Source: Woeseia sp034521225
GTDB lineage: Bacteria > Pseudomonadota > Gammaproteobacteria > Steroidobacterales > Woeseiaceae
DNA: 64,000 nucleotides
NCBI GenBank assembly: GCA_034521225.1
Contig: JAXHMR010000025.1
Coordinates: 128,426 to 192,425 of the forward strand
Direction: 5' to 3'
The position numbers and the translations under genes are program-made. Below the pieces are notes generated by a model. That model was not told the origin of the DNA, did no database searches, and was given only the letters and a program-made list of their open reading frames with translations. Positions 50,454 through 58,830 of the stretch are shown here, piece by piece. Each line of letters begins with the position of its first letter. Within the stretch, counting starts at the first letter, position 1.

Positions 50454-51032
50454 TTACTCTCGCAGCAACAGCCACATTACGAGCAGCACAGCAACAGCCA
50501 CAACAGCACCAGCGATAGCAACCATCCGCTTGCCCACACCGGATTGCCCGGTGCCGGGCCCGGGCGCGCTGTCGCCGGACACGCCGCCAGCACTGGAATC
50601 CAGTTCGCGGGACAGGTTGCCAAAGAATTCATCGGCCGTTTTTTCCGTCGCGCCGGCAACGAGCCGCGATCCGATTTGGGCGAGCTTGCCGCCGACCTTG
50701 AACCGGGCGTTGTAGCTGAGCAGTGTACCGTCATCAACAGGCTCCAGCGTGACATCGGCACTGCCTTTGCCGAAGCCGGCGGCACCGGCCTTGCTTTCTC
50801 CCGCAAGCGTATAGCTGGCAGGTGGATTGAGGTTCTCCAGCGTGATCCGGGTATTGAAGGTTGCCCGAACCGGACCGATGGCTGCCCGGATTCGCCCTTT
50901 CAGCTCGGAGTCAGTGACGCGTTCCAGGACTTCGCACCCCGGTATGCACTTGGCCAGCATCTCCGGGTCATTCAGGGCCACCCAAACCTGTTCACGCGGT
51001 GCGCGGATACGGTACTCGCCTTTGACGTCCAT
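50454..51032 (-). CDS. coxG: CoxG-type SRPBCC protein with C-terminal membrane anchor
   Basis: CoxG-family proteins help anchor or mature CO dehydrogenase-like enzymes at the membrane. The 192-residue product from 51032 (MDVKGEYRIRAPREQVW) has the START-like domain with ALNDPEMLAKCIPGCEVLE, a Gly/Ser/Pro-rich linker (SSAGGVSGDSAPGPGTG), and a C-terminal helix (MVAIAGAVVAVAVLLVMWLLL). The longer frame upstream starts inside family A copy 7 and is not the natural start. It heads coxG-coxS-coxM-xdhC. Confidence 0.92.
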   Translation of the reverse strand: MDVKGEYRIRAPREQVWVALNDPEMLAKCIPGCEVLERVTDSELKGRIRAAIGPVRATFNTRITLENLNPPASYTLAGESKAGAAGFGKGSADVTLEPVDDGTLLSYNARFKVGGKLAQIGSRLVAGATEKTADEFFGNLSRELDSSAGGVSGDSAPGPGTGQSGVGKRMVAIAGAVVAVAVLLVMWLLLRE

Positions 51033-51066
51033 CTCTGCGCATTTCCCTGCGACACTGGCCCAGCTT

Positions 51067-51251
51067 GGATTATTCATGAACGGCACGATGGTCGGGGCGG
51101 AGGTGCGCCCCGGGAGGGCTTTTCAGGGCTGTGCCGGACACGGACGTCCGGCACAGAGCGTACAGGGACGTATTCACAGCGTCCCTGAAAAGCCCTCCCC
51201 GGGGTGCGCCTTCGCCTACCACCCAAAGCCAAACGTTCATGAATAATCCAG
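51067..51251. repeat. Family A palindromic element, copy 7
   Basis: Ends GGATTATTCATGAACGGCAC and CGTTCATGAATAATCC; the centre matches copies 1 and 2 closely. It lies between the coxG start and the metF-like stop, 35 bases upstream of coxG, so it could affect expression of the coxG-coxS-coxM-xdhC set. Confidence 0.93.
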
Positions 51252-51260
51252 GCTAGTAGC

Positions 51261-52157
51261 TTACAACATACCCGCCAATTGCACTGATGCCACAATGGCA
51301 CTGGCCTGCCCGGGCGCCATCAGGTGCGCACCCGAAATCCCGGGAATGTCACGTGCCGCCTGCAGCAGCTCGGCGCAGATTGCGATGCCTTCCTGGCGCG
51401 GGTCGCGTGCGGCCTCCATGCGGCGGATCACACCGTCGGGCATGATCGTTCCATACAGGTTGTCGCGCATCCAGCGTGCGCTGTTGGCAGACCGCAACGG
51501 ACCCAGCCCGACCAGGAAGTAAAGGCTGTCGGTCAGGCCATGCGATGCCAACGCCTGCATGTAGCGCGCCATCAGATCCATGTCAAAGCAAAACTGCGTT
51601 TGCACGAACTGGGCACCTGCTTCGGCCTTTGCGATCAGCGATTCCGGCGACCAGTTGCCGTTCGGCTCAACCGGCGTATCTGCTGCGCCGCAGAAAAATT
51701 CAGGCGTGCTCGTCAATGTGTCGCCGGAGGTCGTCCTGCCGTACTCCATCTCGCGCATGGCCCGCAGCAATGAGCGCGAATCGAAATCGAAAACCGCAGC
51801 AGCATCGCCGTCCGCACCAACATCATCGCCACGAAGCACCAGTACATTGCGGACGCCGAATGCCGCGGCACCCAGCAGGTCCGCCTGGATGGCAATGCGA
51901 TTCCGGTCACGGCAGGTGACCTGCAGCACCGGTTCGACGCCGCACTGCTTGACATGAATAGCCGCCGGCAGGCTAGACATACGAATACGCGCACCGGCAC
52001 CGTCCGTCAGGTTGATGGCATTGACCGCAGGCTTCAGCGTATTCGCTGCCTCAGTGAGCGAGGCGAGATCAGTGCCACGCGGCGGCGTAAGTTCGGCAGT
52101 AAGCGCGAAATGACCGGATTCGAGGCATTTTCGGAATGGATTGTCAGCTTTTTTCAT
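51261..52157 (-). CDS. Methylenetetrahydrofolate reductase family protein
   Basis: A 298-residue TIM-barrel protein from ATG 52157 (MKKADNPFRKCLESGHFALT). Family features: TAELTPPRGTD (substrate Glu region), AINLTDGAGARIRMSSL, LQVTCRDRNRIAIQADLLGAAAFGVRNVLVLRGDD, and GAQFVQTQFCFD (the typical F-Q in the barrel). It would reduce methylene-THF to methyl-THF, but the sequence is divergent from E. coli MetF and resembles the MetF-like proteins found beside C1 or demethylation pathways. The role here is open. Confidence 0.88.
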   Translation of the reverse strand: MKKADNPFRKCLESGHFALTAELTPPRGTDLASLTEAANTLKPAVNAINLTDGAGARIRMSSLPAAIHVKQCGVEPVLQVTCRDRNRIAIQADLLGAAAFGVRNVLVLRGDDVGADGDAAAVFDFDSRSLLRAMREMEYGRTTSGDTLTSTPEFFCGAADTPVEPNGNWSPESLIAKAEAGAQFVQTQFCFDMDLMARYMQALASHGLTDSLYFLVGLGPLRSANSARWMRDNLYGTIMPDGVIRRMEAARDPRQEGIAICAELLQAARDIPGISGAHLMAPGQASAIVASVQLAGML

Positions 52158-52204
52158 AAAGATTTCCGCGGGGCCAGGCAAAGCCCACCTTATACGACTG
52201 CGGA

Positions 52205-52425
52205 CCGGCGCGGCAATTGCCCGTCATCGCGAGGAGCGCAGCCCGTCATCGCGAGGAGCGCAGCCCGTCATCGCGAGGGAGCGCAGCGACGTGGCGACCT
52301 CGCACGGATAATGACTCTGCCAATCGGAACGAGATTGCCACGCCCTGCGGGCTCGCAATGACGGCGCAGTTGTCACGCCCTGCGGGCTCGCAATGACCGC
52401 ACAGTTTTCACGCCGTGCAATGACG
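52205..52425. repeat. Family B dispersed repeats, cluster 6
   Basis: CCCGTCATCGCGAGGAGCGC is repeated three times in tandem at about 52221-52275, followed by a full unit and two short GCCACGCCCTGCGGGCTCGC-type copies. It fills the gap between the metF-like start and the mmsA stop. Confidence 0.9.
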
Positions 52426-52447
52426 GTTTCTTCGGGCCCGTTGCGTA

Positions 52448-53966
52448 CTACATCGTCGGCATGGAGAAATCCGCGCCCGCCCGGATACCGGTCGGCCATC
52501 GCGAAGTAACAGTCTTCAGGCGCGTATAGAAACGCACACCCTCCATGCCATAGATCGACATGTCGCCGAACAACGACCGTTTCCAGCCACCGAAGCTGTG
52601 AAAAGCCGCCGGCACAGGAATCGGCACGTTGATCCCGACCATGCCGACGAGGATGCGCTGGGAAAATTCGCGTGCCGCATCGCCATCGCGTGTAAATATC
52701 GCCGTGCCATTGCCGTACTCATGGTCGTTGATCAAAGCGATGGCATCATCAAACGTATCCACCCGGGTCATCGTCAACACCGGCCCGAAGATCTCTTCCT
52801 GGTAGACCCGCATGTCCTGCGTCGTGTTATCGAACAACGTCGGGCCAAGGAAATACCCGGCGGATTTGGTGATGTCATGCGTACGCCCGTCCACGAGCAG
52901 CGTTGCGCCTTCCTGCTCGCCGAGATCAATATAGGACCGGACCTTGTCGCGATGCTCGGCGGTGATGAGTGGTCCCATGTCATTGGTATGGTCGGTGCCG
53001 GGGCCGATGCGCAGTGCCTCGATACGCGGCAGCAGTTCCTCAAGCAGCCGGTCTGCCGCATCGCCGACTGTCACGACGGCGGAGATCGCCATGCAACGTT
53101 CACCGGCGGAACCGTAGCCGGCACCGACCAGCGCATCGGCGGCCTGCGCCATGTCGGCATCCGGCATCACTACCAGGTGATTCTTGGCGCCGCCCAATGC
53201 CTGCACGCGCTTGCCGTGCTCGGATGCAGTCCGGTAGACGTGTTCTGCAACGGGCGTCGAACCGACAAAGCTGACGGCACCGACGCGCGGTTCGGCCAGC
53301 AGCGTATTGACCGCGACATGGTCACCTTGCACGACATTGAACACACCGTCGGGCAGGCCGGCTTCCTTTAGCAACTCCGCCCACTTGAGCGAGCATCCGG
53401 GGTCCTTTTCTGAAGGCTTCAGGACAAAGGTATTGCCGCAGGCAATTGCCAGCGGAAACATCCACATCGGCACCATCGCCGGAAAATTGAATGGCGTGAT
53501 ACCGGCACAGACGCCGATCGGCTGGCGCAGCGAATGCGTATCGACGCCGGTACCCACCTGGTCGCTGAACTCACCCTTGATCAGGTGCGGAATACCGCAG
53601 GCAAACTCGACGACTTCAAGGCCCAGCTGTATCTCCCCGTCGGCATCGTGCAGCACCTTGCCGTGTTCCTCGGTGATCAGTGCGGCGATTTCCTCGGCGA
53701 TCACGCTCGATCAGCTCCTTTAACCGGAACATGACCCGTGCCCGCCGCATTACCGGTGTTGCCGACCACGCCGGAAACGCGTTTGCCGCGGCCGTGACGG
53801 CCGCCTCGGTATCGGCCGCGGTCGACATCTGGACCTCGGCGCATTGCCGGCCGGTCGCCGAATCGAACACAGGCGCGGTGTTGCCGGAGTTCGCTTCAGC
53901 CGCCTTGCCGTCGATCCAGTTCGGGATTCTGCGTACGGATTTCAATGCGGTTGCTTTTTCTGCCAT
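52448..53966 (-). pseudogene. mmsA: CoA-acylating methylmalonate/malonate semialdehyde dehydrogenase, frameshifted
   Basis: The enzyme oxidises malonate or methylmalonate semialdehyde to acetyl- or propionyl-CoA with NAD and CoA. N-terminal part from 53966 (MAEKATALKSVRRIPNWIDGK); main part includes LGGAKNHLVVMPDADM, the catalytic Cys in GSAGERCMAIS, and the C-terminal FSMPTM typical of MmsA. The two parts are in different frames; the break is near 53695-53706, after RLKELIER. The span (1519 nt) is one base more than 506 codons, as for one inserted base. With the omega-aminotransferase it would degrade beta-alanine. Marked as pseudogene as written; sequencing error is equally possible. Confidence 0.88.
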
Positions 53967-54088
53967 GGTCCTGGTCCTGTGTAATATCGGGTGGCCCGCC
54001 GTCTCACTTCACGAGTGTCGTCGCCGGGGGTATCGGCCTGGCCATGCTGTACAGGCGCGACCGGTATCCTGCCTTTTTTGGCGTCAGT

Positions 54089-55429
54089 TCATTGCGCGCG
54101 CAGCGCCTTGCGCACGGTTTCAACAATTTCTTCGATCTGCCCCTCTTCGATGATCAGCGGGGGTGAGAACGCGAGCGTGTCGCCGGTTGTGCGGATAATC
54201 AGTCCGTTGTCGTAACAGTCACGAAATATCTGCATGGCGCGGGCCGTGGGCTGGCCGTCGATCGGCTGCAACTCGACGGCGCCGATCAGGCCAAAGTTAC
54301 GCACGTCGATAACGTTCGGTTCGTCCTTCAGGCTGTGCAACGCGTCCTCGAACGTCGGCTCCAGAGCCCGGGCGCGGTCGAACAGTCCTTCCTCATTATA
54401 GACATCCAGCGTCGCGCAACCGGCCGCTGCCGCCAGCGGGTGCCCGGAATACGTGTAACCGTGGAAAAACTCGATAGCGTTCTCGGGCCCGGTCATGAAA
54501 GTGTCGTACACCTTGCTTTTTGCGAGTACGGCGCCCATGGGTACCGTGCCACTGGTCAGGCCCTTCGCAAGCGTCATCAGGTCCGGCGTGACACCGAAAC
54601 GGCCGGCACCGAATGCGGCACCGGTCCTGCCGAAACCACAAATGACCTCGTCGAATATCAGCAGGATTCCGTGCCGGTCGCAAATCTCGCGAATCCGCTT
54701 CAGGTAACCTTCCGGCGGCAGCAGCACGCCCGCCGATCCGGCGATAGGTTCAATGATCACGGCAGCGATCGTCGATGCATCGTGCAAGGCGATCGGATTT
54801 TTCCAGTTCATCGGCAAGGTGCGCACCCCGATGGCGGCAGCCCTCGCGAAAATGCATTGTGTTCAAGATTGTGCGTGTGGGGCAGATGGTCGACGCCCGG
54901 CAGCATCGTCCCCGAACATCTTGCGATTCGGTGATATGCCACCCACCGAAATGCCACCGAAGCCGACACCGTGGTAGCCGCGAGCACGGCCGATCAGGCG
55001 CGTACGGGATGCTTCGCCACGCAGGCGATGCCAGGCCAACGCCATTTTCAGTGCTGTGTCGACCGCCTCGGAGCCCGAGTTGACAAAGAATGCGTAGTCC
55101 ATGCCCTCCGGCGCTATGTCCGTCAGCCGGTTCGCCAGTTCGAATACCTTTGGGTGGCCCAGCTGGAAGGCCATGGCGTAATCGAGTTCCGCCGCCTGCT
55201 TCTGGATTGCCTCAACGATTTTCGGGTGACAATGACCGGCATTGCAGCACCAGAGGCCGGCGACAGCATCCAGCAACTTGCGGCCGTCATGCGTACGGCA
55301 ATACATACCCTCGGCGCCGGTGATCAGGCGCGGATTTTCCTTGAAATAGCGATTGCCGGTAAACGGCATCCAGTACGCCTGCAGATCAGGCAGACCTGGT
55401 TCCAGGTTCTCGGCGGTATTGTTCGTCAT
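54089..55429 (-). pseudogene. Omega-amino acid:pyruvate aminotransferase (class III), three indels
   Basis: PLP-dependent transaminase of the beta-alanine/polyamine:pyruvate group. Start at 55429 (MTNNTAENLEPGLPDLQAYW), then MPFTGNRYFKENPRLI, AGLWCCNAGHCHPKIV, VNSGSEAVDTALKMA, RGYHGVGFGG. The frame is lost after RKMFGDD and regained at IALHDASTIAAVIIEPIAGS, then LIFDEVICGFGRTG and the PLP lysine in LMTLAKGLTSG. Removing one base at each of three points (near 54919, 54829 and 54815, the last in an A5 run) gives MLPGVDHLPHTHNLEHNAF and HLADELE in register. Total length (446 residues) then fits the family exactly. Confidence 0.88.
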
Positions 55430-55470
55430 TGTCGGACTCCATGAATTTCGCCTGCGCCGGGCGTGCCGGC

Positions 55471-56751
55471 CTACAGAATTTCTTTTAACCGGTAATACAT
55501 CATGCCAAGCGCCAGGGCGGGATTCGCAAACCACTTGCCGCCGGGCAGCCGCAGATGCCGGATGCGCTCAAATACATCGAACCGCTCGGTCGTGCCAGCA
55601 ATGGCATCAGCCAATACGGTACCGGCCATATGCGACGGTGCGAGACCGTGACCGGAATATCCCTGGGCATACCAGGTATTCCCCTCGATACGACCAAACT
55701 GCGGAATGCGATTGATACTGATCGCGATATAACCGCCCCACTCAAAGTCTATTTTCGCATCAGCGAGCTGCGGGAAGGCACGAACCATGTTGGGCCTCAG
55801 CGTTGCCGTTATGTCGCGCGGGTCGCGCCCGGAATAATTACAAAGTCCGCCGAACAGCATGCGCTTGTCCGCCGACAGCCGGAAGTAATCGAGCCCGACA
55901 CGCTGGTCGCAGGCCGCCATGTCCTCCGGCAGTAGTTCACTGGCAAGTTCCGCGGACAAGGGTTCGGTGGCAATGACGTAGCTGCCCGATGGAATCACGG
56001 CGCCAAAAAGCCGCCGCTCGGCGCGGCCAAGATAGGCATTTCCGGCGAGCACAACCGACTTCGCATGCACAATGCCGTCCGGGGTCTCGACGCGGGGATT
56101 CGTTCCGTGGTGCACGCGGGTCACCGGCGTCTGCTCGAAGATACTGGCACCCAGTTGCTCAAGAGCGCGCGCCTCGCCAAGGCACAGGTTCAGCGGATGC
56201 AGGTGTCCGTTGCCGCGATTGATGCAGACCACCGATGTAGCGCTTCGACCCGATGTAGCGCGGCAATGCATCCTGCTCGACGAGCAGCATTTCATGCGGA
56301 TAGTTGAGCGCGCGCTTGCGTTCGATCTCGGCGCGAAAATAATCCATTTCCTTGTCTTTAAGGGCGAGATCGAGATAGCCGAACTTGAGATCGCAATCAA
56401 TGTCGTGCCGCCGGATGCGGTCAACGACGATATCGCGGCATTCGACGCCCATTTGCCAGACCAGGCGAGCGGCGTCACTACCGAGCCGTTTCTCATCTTG
56501 TCGACATCGACGAAACCGTCGATCAGTTGCCCGCCGTTGCGCCCCGAGGCACCCCAGCCGACGCGATTTGCTTCGAGCAACGCGACATCATAGCCACGCT
56601 CGGCGAGACCCAACGCCGCCGACAGACCGGTAAATCCGGCACCCACGACGGCAACATCACAGCGGTGCTCGCCGCGCAACGGCGCATAGTCCGTGCGCCA
56701 GTTGGCACTGGCCGCGTAGTAGGAGCGCGGATGTTCCTGAGGCTGTTGCAT
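55471..56751 (-). pseudogene. FAD-dependent gamma-glutamylpolyamine oxidoreductase-like (PuuB family), two indels
   Basis: PuuB-type enzymes oxidise the amino end of gamma-glutamyl-putrescine. Start at 56751 (MQQPQEHPRSYYAASANW), FAD motif DVAVVGAGFTGLSAALGLAERG, WGASGRNGGQLIDGFVDVD. A missing base after AGAAA near 56489-56491 throws the frame; in the other frame the sequence continues VWQMGVECRDIVVDRIRRHDID to RYIGSKRYIGGL. An extra base near 56220 returns to the first frame with RGNGHLHPLNLCLGEA. The corrected length, 426 residues, equals that of E. coli PuuB. It is transcribed divergently from the XRE-cupin regulator. Confidence 0.87.
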
Positions 56752-56778
56752 GGCATGCAGGGTACGCGAGCGCCGTTG

Positions 56779-56868
56779 AGTTAACAATATTTAAACAGTT
56801 GAAATTAAGTCATTGAATTTCATACTATGGCGTAAACATTCGTTTAGTATTATTAACAATTCAACACT
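56779..56868. promoter_or_regulatory. AT-rich divergent control region with dyad symmetries
   Basis: Between the divergent oxidoreductase and regulator genes the DNA turns strongly AT-rich. TGAAATT (56800-56806) and AATTTCA (56816-56822) form one inverted repeat; TAAAC and GTTTA (56833-56846) form another. GTTGAGTTAACAATATT at the left and AATACT/GTTAATAATACT-type sequence at the right (complement of AGTATTATTAACAATTCAAC) are related in opposite orientation. These are candidate operators for the XRE regulator. Confidence 0.6.
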
Positions 56869-56878
56869 GGAAAAGGCC

Positions 56879-57424
56879 ATGGATGACATCGGACCGCGCT
56901 TGAAGACGTTGCGCCAGCAGCAGCACCTGTCACAACGCCGGCTCGCGGCGATGTCGGGTGTCTCGAATGCTACGATCTCGTTGATTGAAAACGGCCGCAG
57001 CGATCCGTCAATGGGCCTGTTAAAGCGCATCCTCGATGCAATGGGAGTATCGTTCGCGGATTTTTTCTCGGAGCCGCAAGCAGCGCGGGAACAGTACTTT
57101 TTCCGCGCGACTGAGTTGAGTGAAATCAGCAGCGGCCCGATCCGCTACCGTCAGATTGGCAGCGACCTGAGCGGCAGCGCGCTGCAGATACTCCACGAAC
57201 GCTATCTGCCGGGCGCCGATACCGGCCGCTCGATGCTGAGTCACGAGGCTGAAGAAGGGGGCATTATTCTCGCGGGCCGCCTCGAGGTAACCGTCAGTGG
57301 TCAAACAGCCACCCTGGCTGCCGGCGATGCGTACCGCTTCAACAGCCGCCTGCCCCATCGCTTCCGCAACACCGGCAGTGAAGACTGCGTCCTGGTCTCG
57401 GCCTGCACGCCGCCGAGTTTCTGA
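56879..57424 (+). CDS. XRE-family regulator with C-terminal cupin domain (PuuR-like)
   Basis: A 181-residue repressor-type protein. The helix-turn-helix spans about residues 5-60 (LKTLRQQQHLSQRRLAAMSGVSNATISLIENGRSDPSMGLLKRIL). The cupin domain covers the C-terminal half (SHEAEEGGIILAGRLEVTVSGQTATLAAGDAYRFNSRLPHRFRN). This layout is that of PuuR/BauR-like regulators of polyamine and beta-alanine catabolism. The start MDDIGPRLK follows AAAAGG; the longer frame to 56813 runs through the control region. The reading frame is intact, unlike the four surrounding enzymes. Probable targets are the flanking polyamine genes, via the dyads upstream. Confidence 0.92.
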   Translation: MDDIGPRLKTLRQQQHLSQRRLAAMSGVSNATISLIENGRSDPSMGLLKRILDAMGVSFADFFSEPQAAREQYFFRATELSEISSGPIRYRQIGSDLSGSALQILHERYLPGADTGRSMLSHEAEEGGIILAGRLEVTVSGQTATLAAGDAYRFNSRLPHRFRNTGSEDCVLVSACTPPSF

Positions 57425-57429
57425 ACCCG

Positions 57430-57681
57430 TCTATAGCGAGGCGCGCAGCAAACCCGTCATCGCGAGGAGCGCAGCGACGTGGCGATCTCGCACGGACACT
57501 GACTCTGCCAGGTTCACGAGATCGCCACGCCCTGCGGGCTCGCGATGACGGGGTTGCTGCGGGCTCGCGATGACGGGGTTGCTGCGGGCTGGCGATGACG
57601 GGGTTGCTGCGGGCTCGCGATGACGGGGTTGCTCGGCTCGCCGACGGGGTCGCTGCGGCTCGCAACGACGGTGCCGCCCCG
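57430..57681. repeat. Family B dispersed repeats, cluster 7
   Basis: One full unit (GCGAGGCGCGCAGC to GCTCGCGATGACGG) followed by a local expansion of its right end. It separates the convergent regulator and agmatinase genes. Confidence 0.9.
57544..57643. repeat. Four tandem copies of a 25-bp unit
   Basis: GATGACGGGGTTGCTGCGGG plus CTCGC starts at 57544, 57569, 57594 and 57619 with exact 25-bp spacing, then decays. It is an expansion of one end of family B, not a CRISPR: units are contiguous with no spacers. Confidence 0.92.
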
Positions 57682-58627
57682 TCATCGCGCCGCCGCATAA
57701 ATCCCGATCAGTTCCATCGCAATACTGGGCCCCGCCACCGCCGGCGCATCTCGCCCGCATCGGCATGGCCGGCGCCACCTCGACAACATCCATGCCGACA
57801 AGCTCGATGCCGTGCATACCGCGCAATATGCTCATTGCCTGGTAAGTCGTCAGTCCGCCGCAAACCGGCGTGCCGGTGCCGGGCGCAAAAGCCGGGTCAA
57901 GGCAATCGATATCGAACGTCAGGTAAACAGGCCGGTTGTCGATGATCGAACGGTGGCATCGATGACAGCATCGATGCCGTTGTCCTGCACCCACGGGCCG
58001 TCGAGAACATTGAAACCGAGCGTGTCGGGATTGCGCGTGCGCAAGCCGATTTGCACCGAATGCTCCGGATCGACGATGCCCTGCTCAACGGCATGCCAGA
58101 ACATCGTGCCATGATCGATACGGCCATCCTCGTCGTGCCAGGTGTCACTGTGCGCATCGAAATGCAGCAGTGACAGCGGGGCACCGAACTTTTCTGCATG
58201 TGCAAGCAACAATGGAAACGAAATGAAATGGTCGCCACCAAACGTCAGCAGACCGGGCCCCTGCGTGATGATTTCAGCAGCATGTGCGCGGATGGCATCG
58301 GGCACCTTTCGGACGGCCATGATCGAAATAGCAGTCACCATAGTCGACAACGGCCAGCTCGTCGAAAGGATCAAAGTCCATACCGTAAGGACGCTCGAAG
58401 GCGAGCAGCGTTGACGCCGCCCGGATCGCCCTTGGCCCGAATCGTGCCCCGGGCCGGTTGGTAGTCGCCGTATCGAATGGCACACCGGTGACGGCCAGGT
58501 CAACGCCGTCAAGGTCGCGGCTGTACTGGCGCCGCATGAACGACAGCGCACCGGCATACGTCGGCTCCGGCGTCGTGCCGTAGAGGTCTTCGCGCAGTAT
58601 CGCGTGATCACCGGATTTTTTGTCCAT
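57682..58627 (-). pseudogene. speB: Agmatinase/ureohydrolase, at least three indels
   Basis: Agmatinase splits agmatine to putrescine and urea with two Mn ions. Start at 58627 (MDKKSGDHAILREDLYG). Metal-binding motifs survive but in three frames: FGGDHFISFPLLLAH and LHFDAHSDTWHDE in one, LTFDIDCLDPAFAPGTGTPVCGG in another. The N-terminus GVPFDTATTNRPGARFGPRAIR is in a third. Breaks lie near 58298 (AAAGG), 57945, and 57720-57760, after which the end reads ASIAMELIGIYAAAR and stops at 57682-57684. The span (946 nt) fits a 314-residue protein plus one net base. It sits between the regulator and the glutamylpolyamine synthetase. Confidence 0.86.
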
Positions 58628-58660
58628 CGCTCCTGTATCCCTTTTCAATTATCTCGAGTA

Positions 58661-58815
58661 ACCCGGTCATCGCGAGGCGCGCAGCGCCCTCCGTCATCGC
58701 GAGCCCGCAGGGCGTGGCGACCTCGCACCGGTTGACAGAGTCATTGTCAGAACAAGATCGCCACGGCGCTGCGCGCCTCGCGATGACGGAGGGCGCTGCG
58801 CCACTCGCGATGACG
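58661..58815. repeat. Family B dispersed repeats, cluster 8
   Basis: GTCATCGCGAGGCGCGCAGC, GAGCCCGCAGGGCGTGGCGA, ACAGAGTCATTGTCAGAACA and GCGCCTCGCGATGACGGAGG. It separates the agmatinase start from the end of the glutamine synthetase-like gene, interrupting what would otherwise be one operon. Confidence 0.88.
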
Positions 58816-58830
58816 ATGTCGAGTTATACG

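Noticed and set aside
57544..57643. Regular 25-bp repeat resembling a CRISPR array
   Set aside because: The units are directly contiguous with no unique spacers, and they derive from one end of the family B repeat. No cas genes are present.
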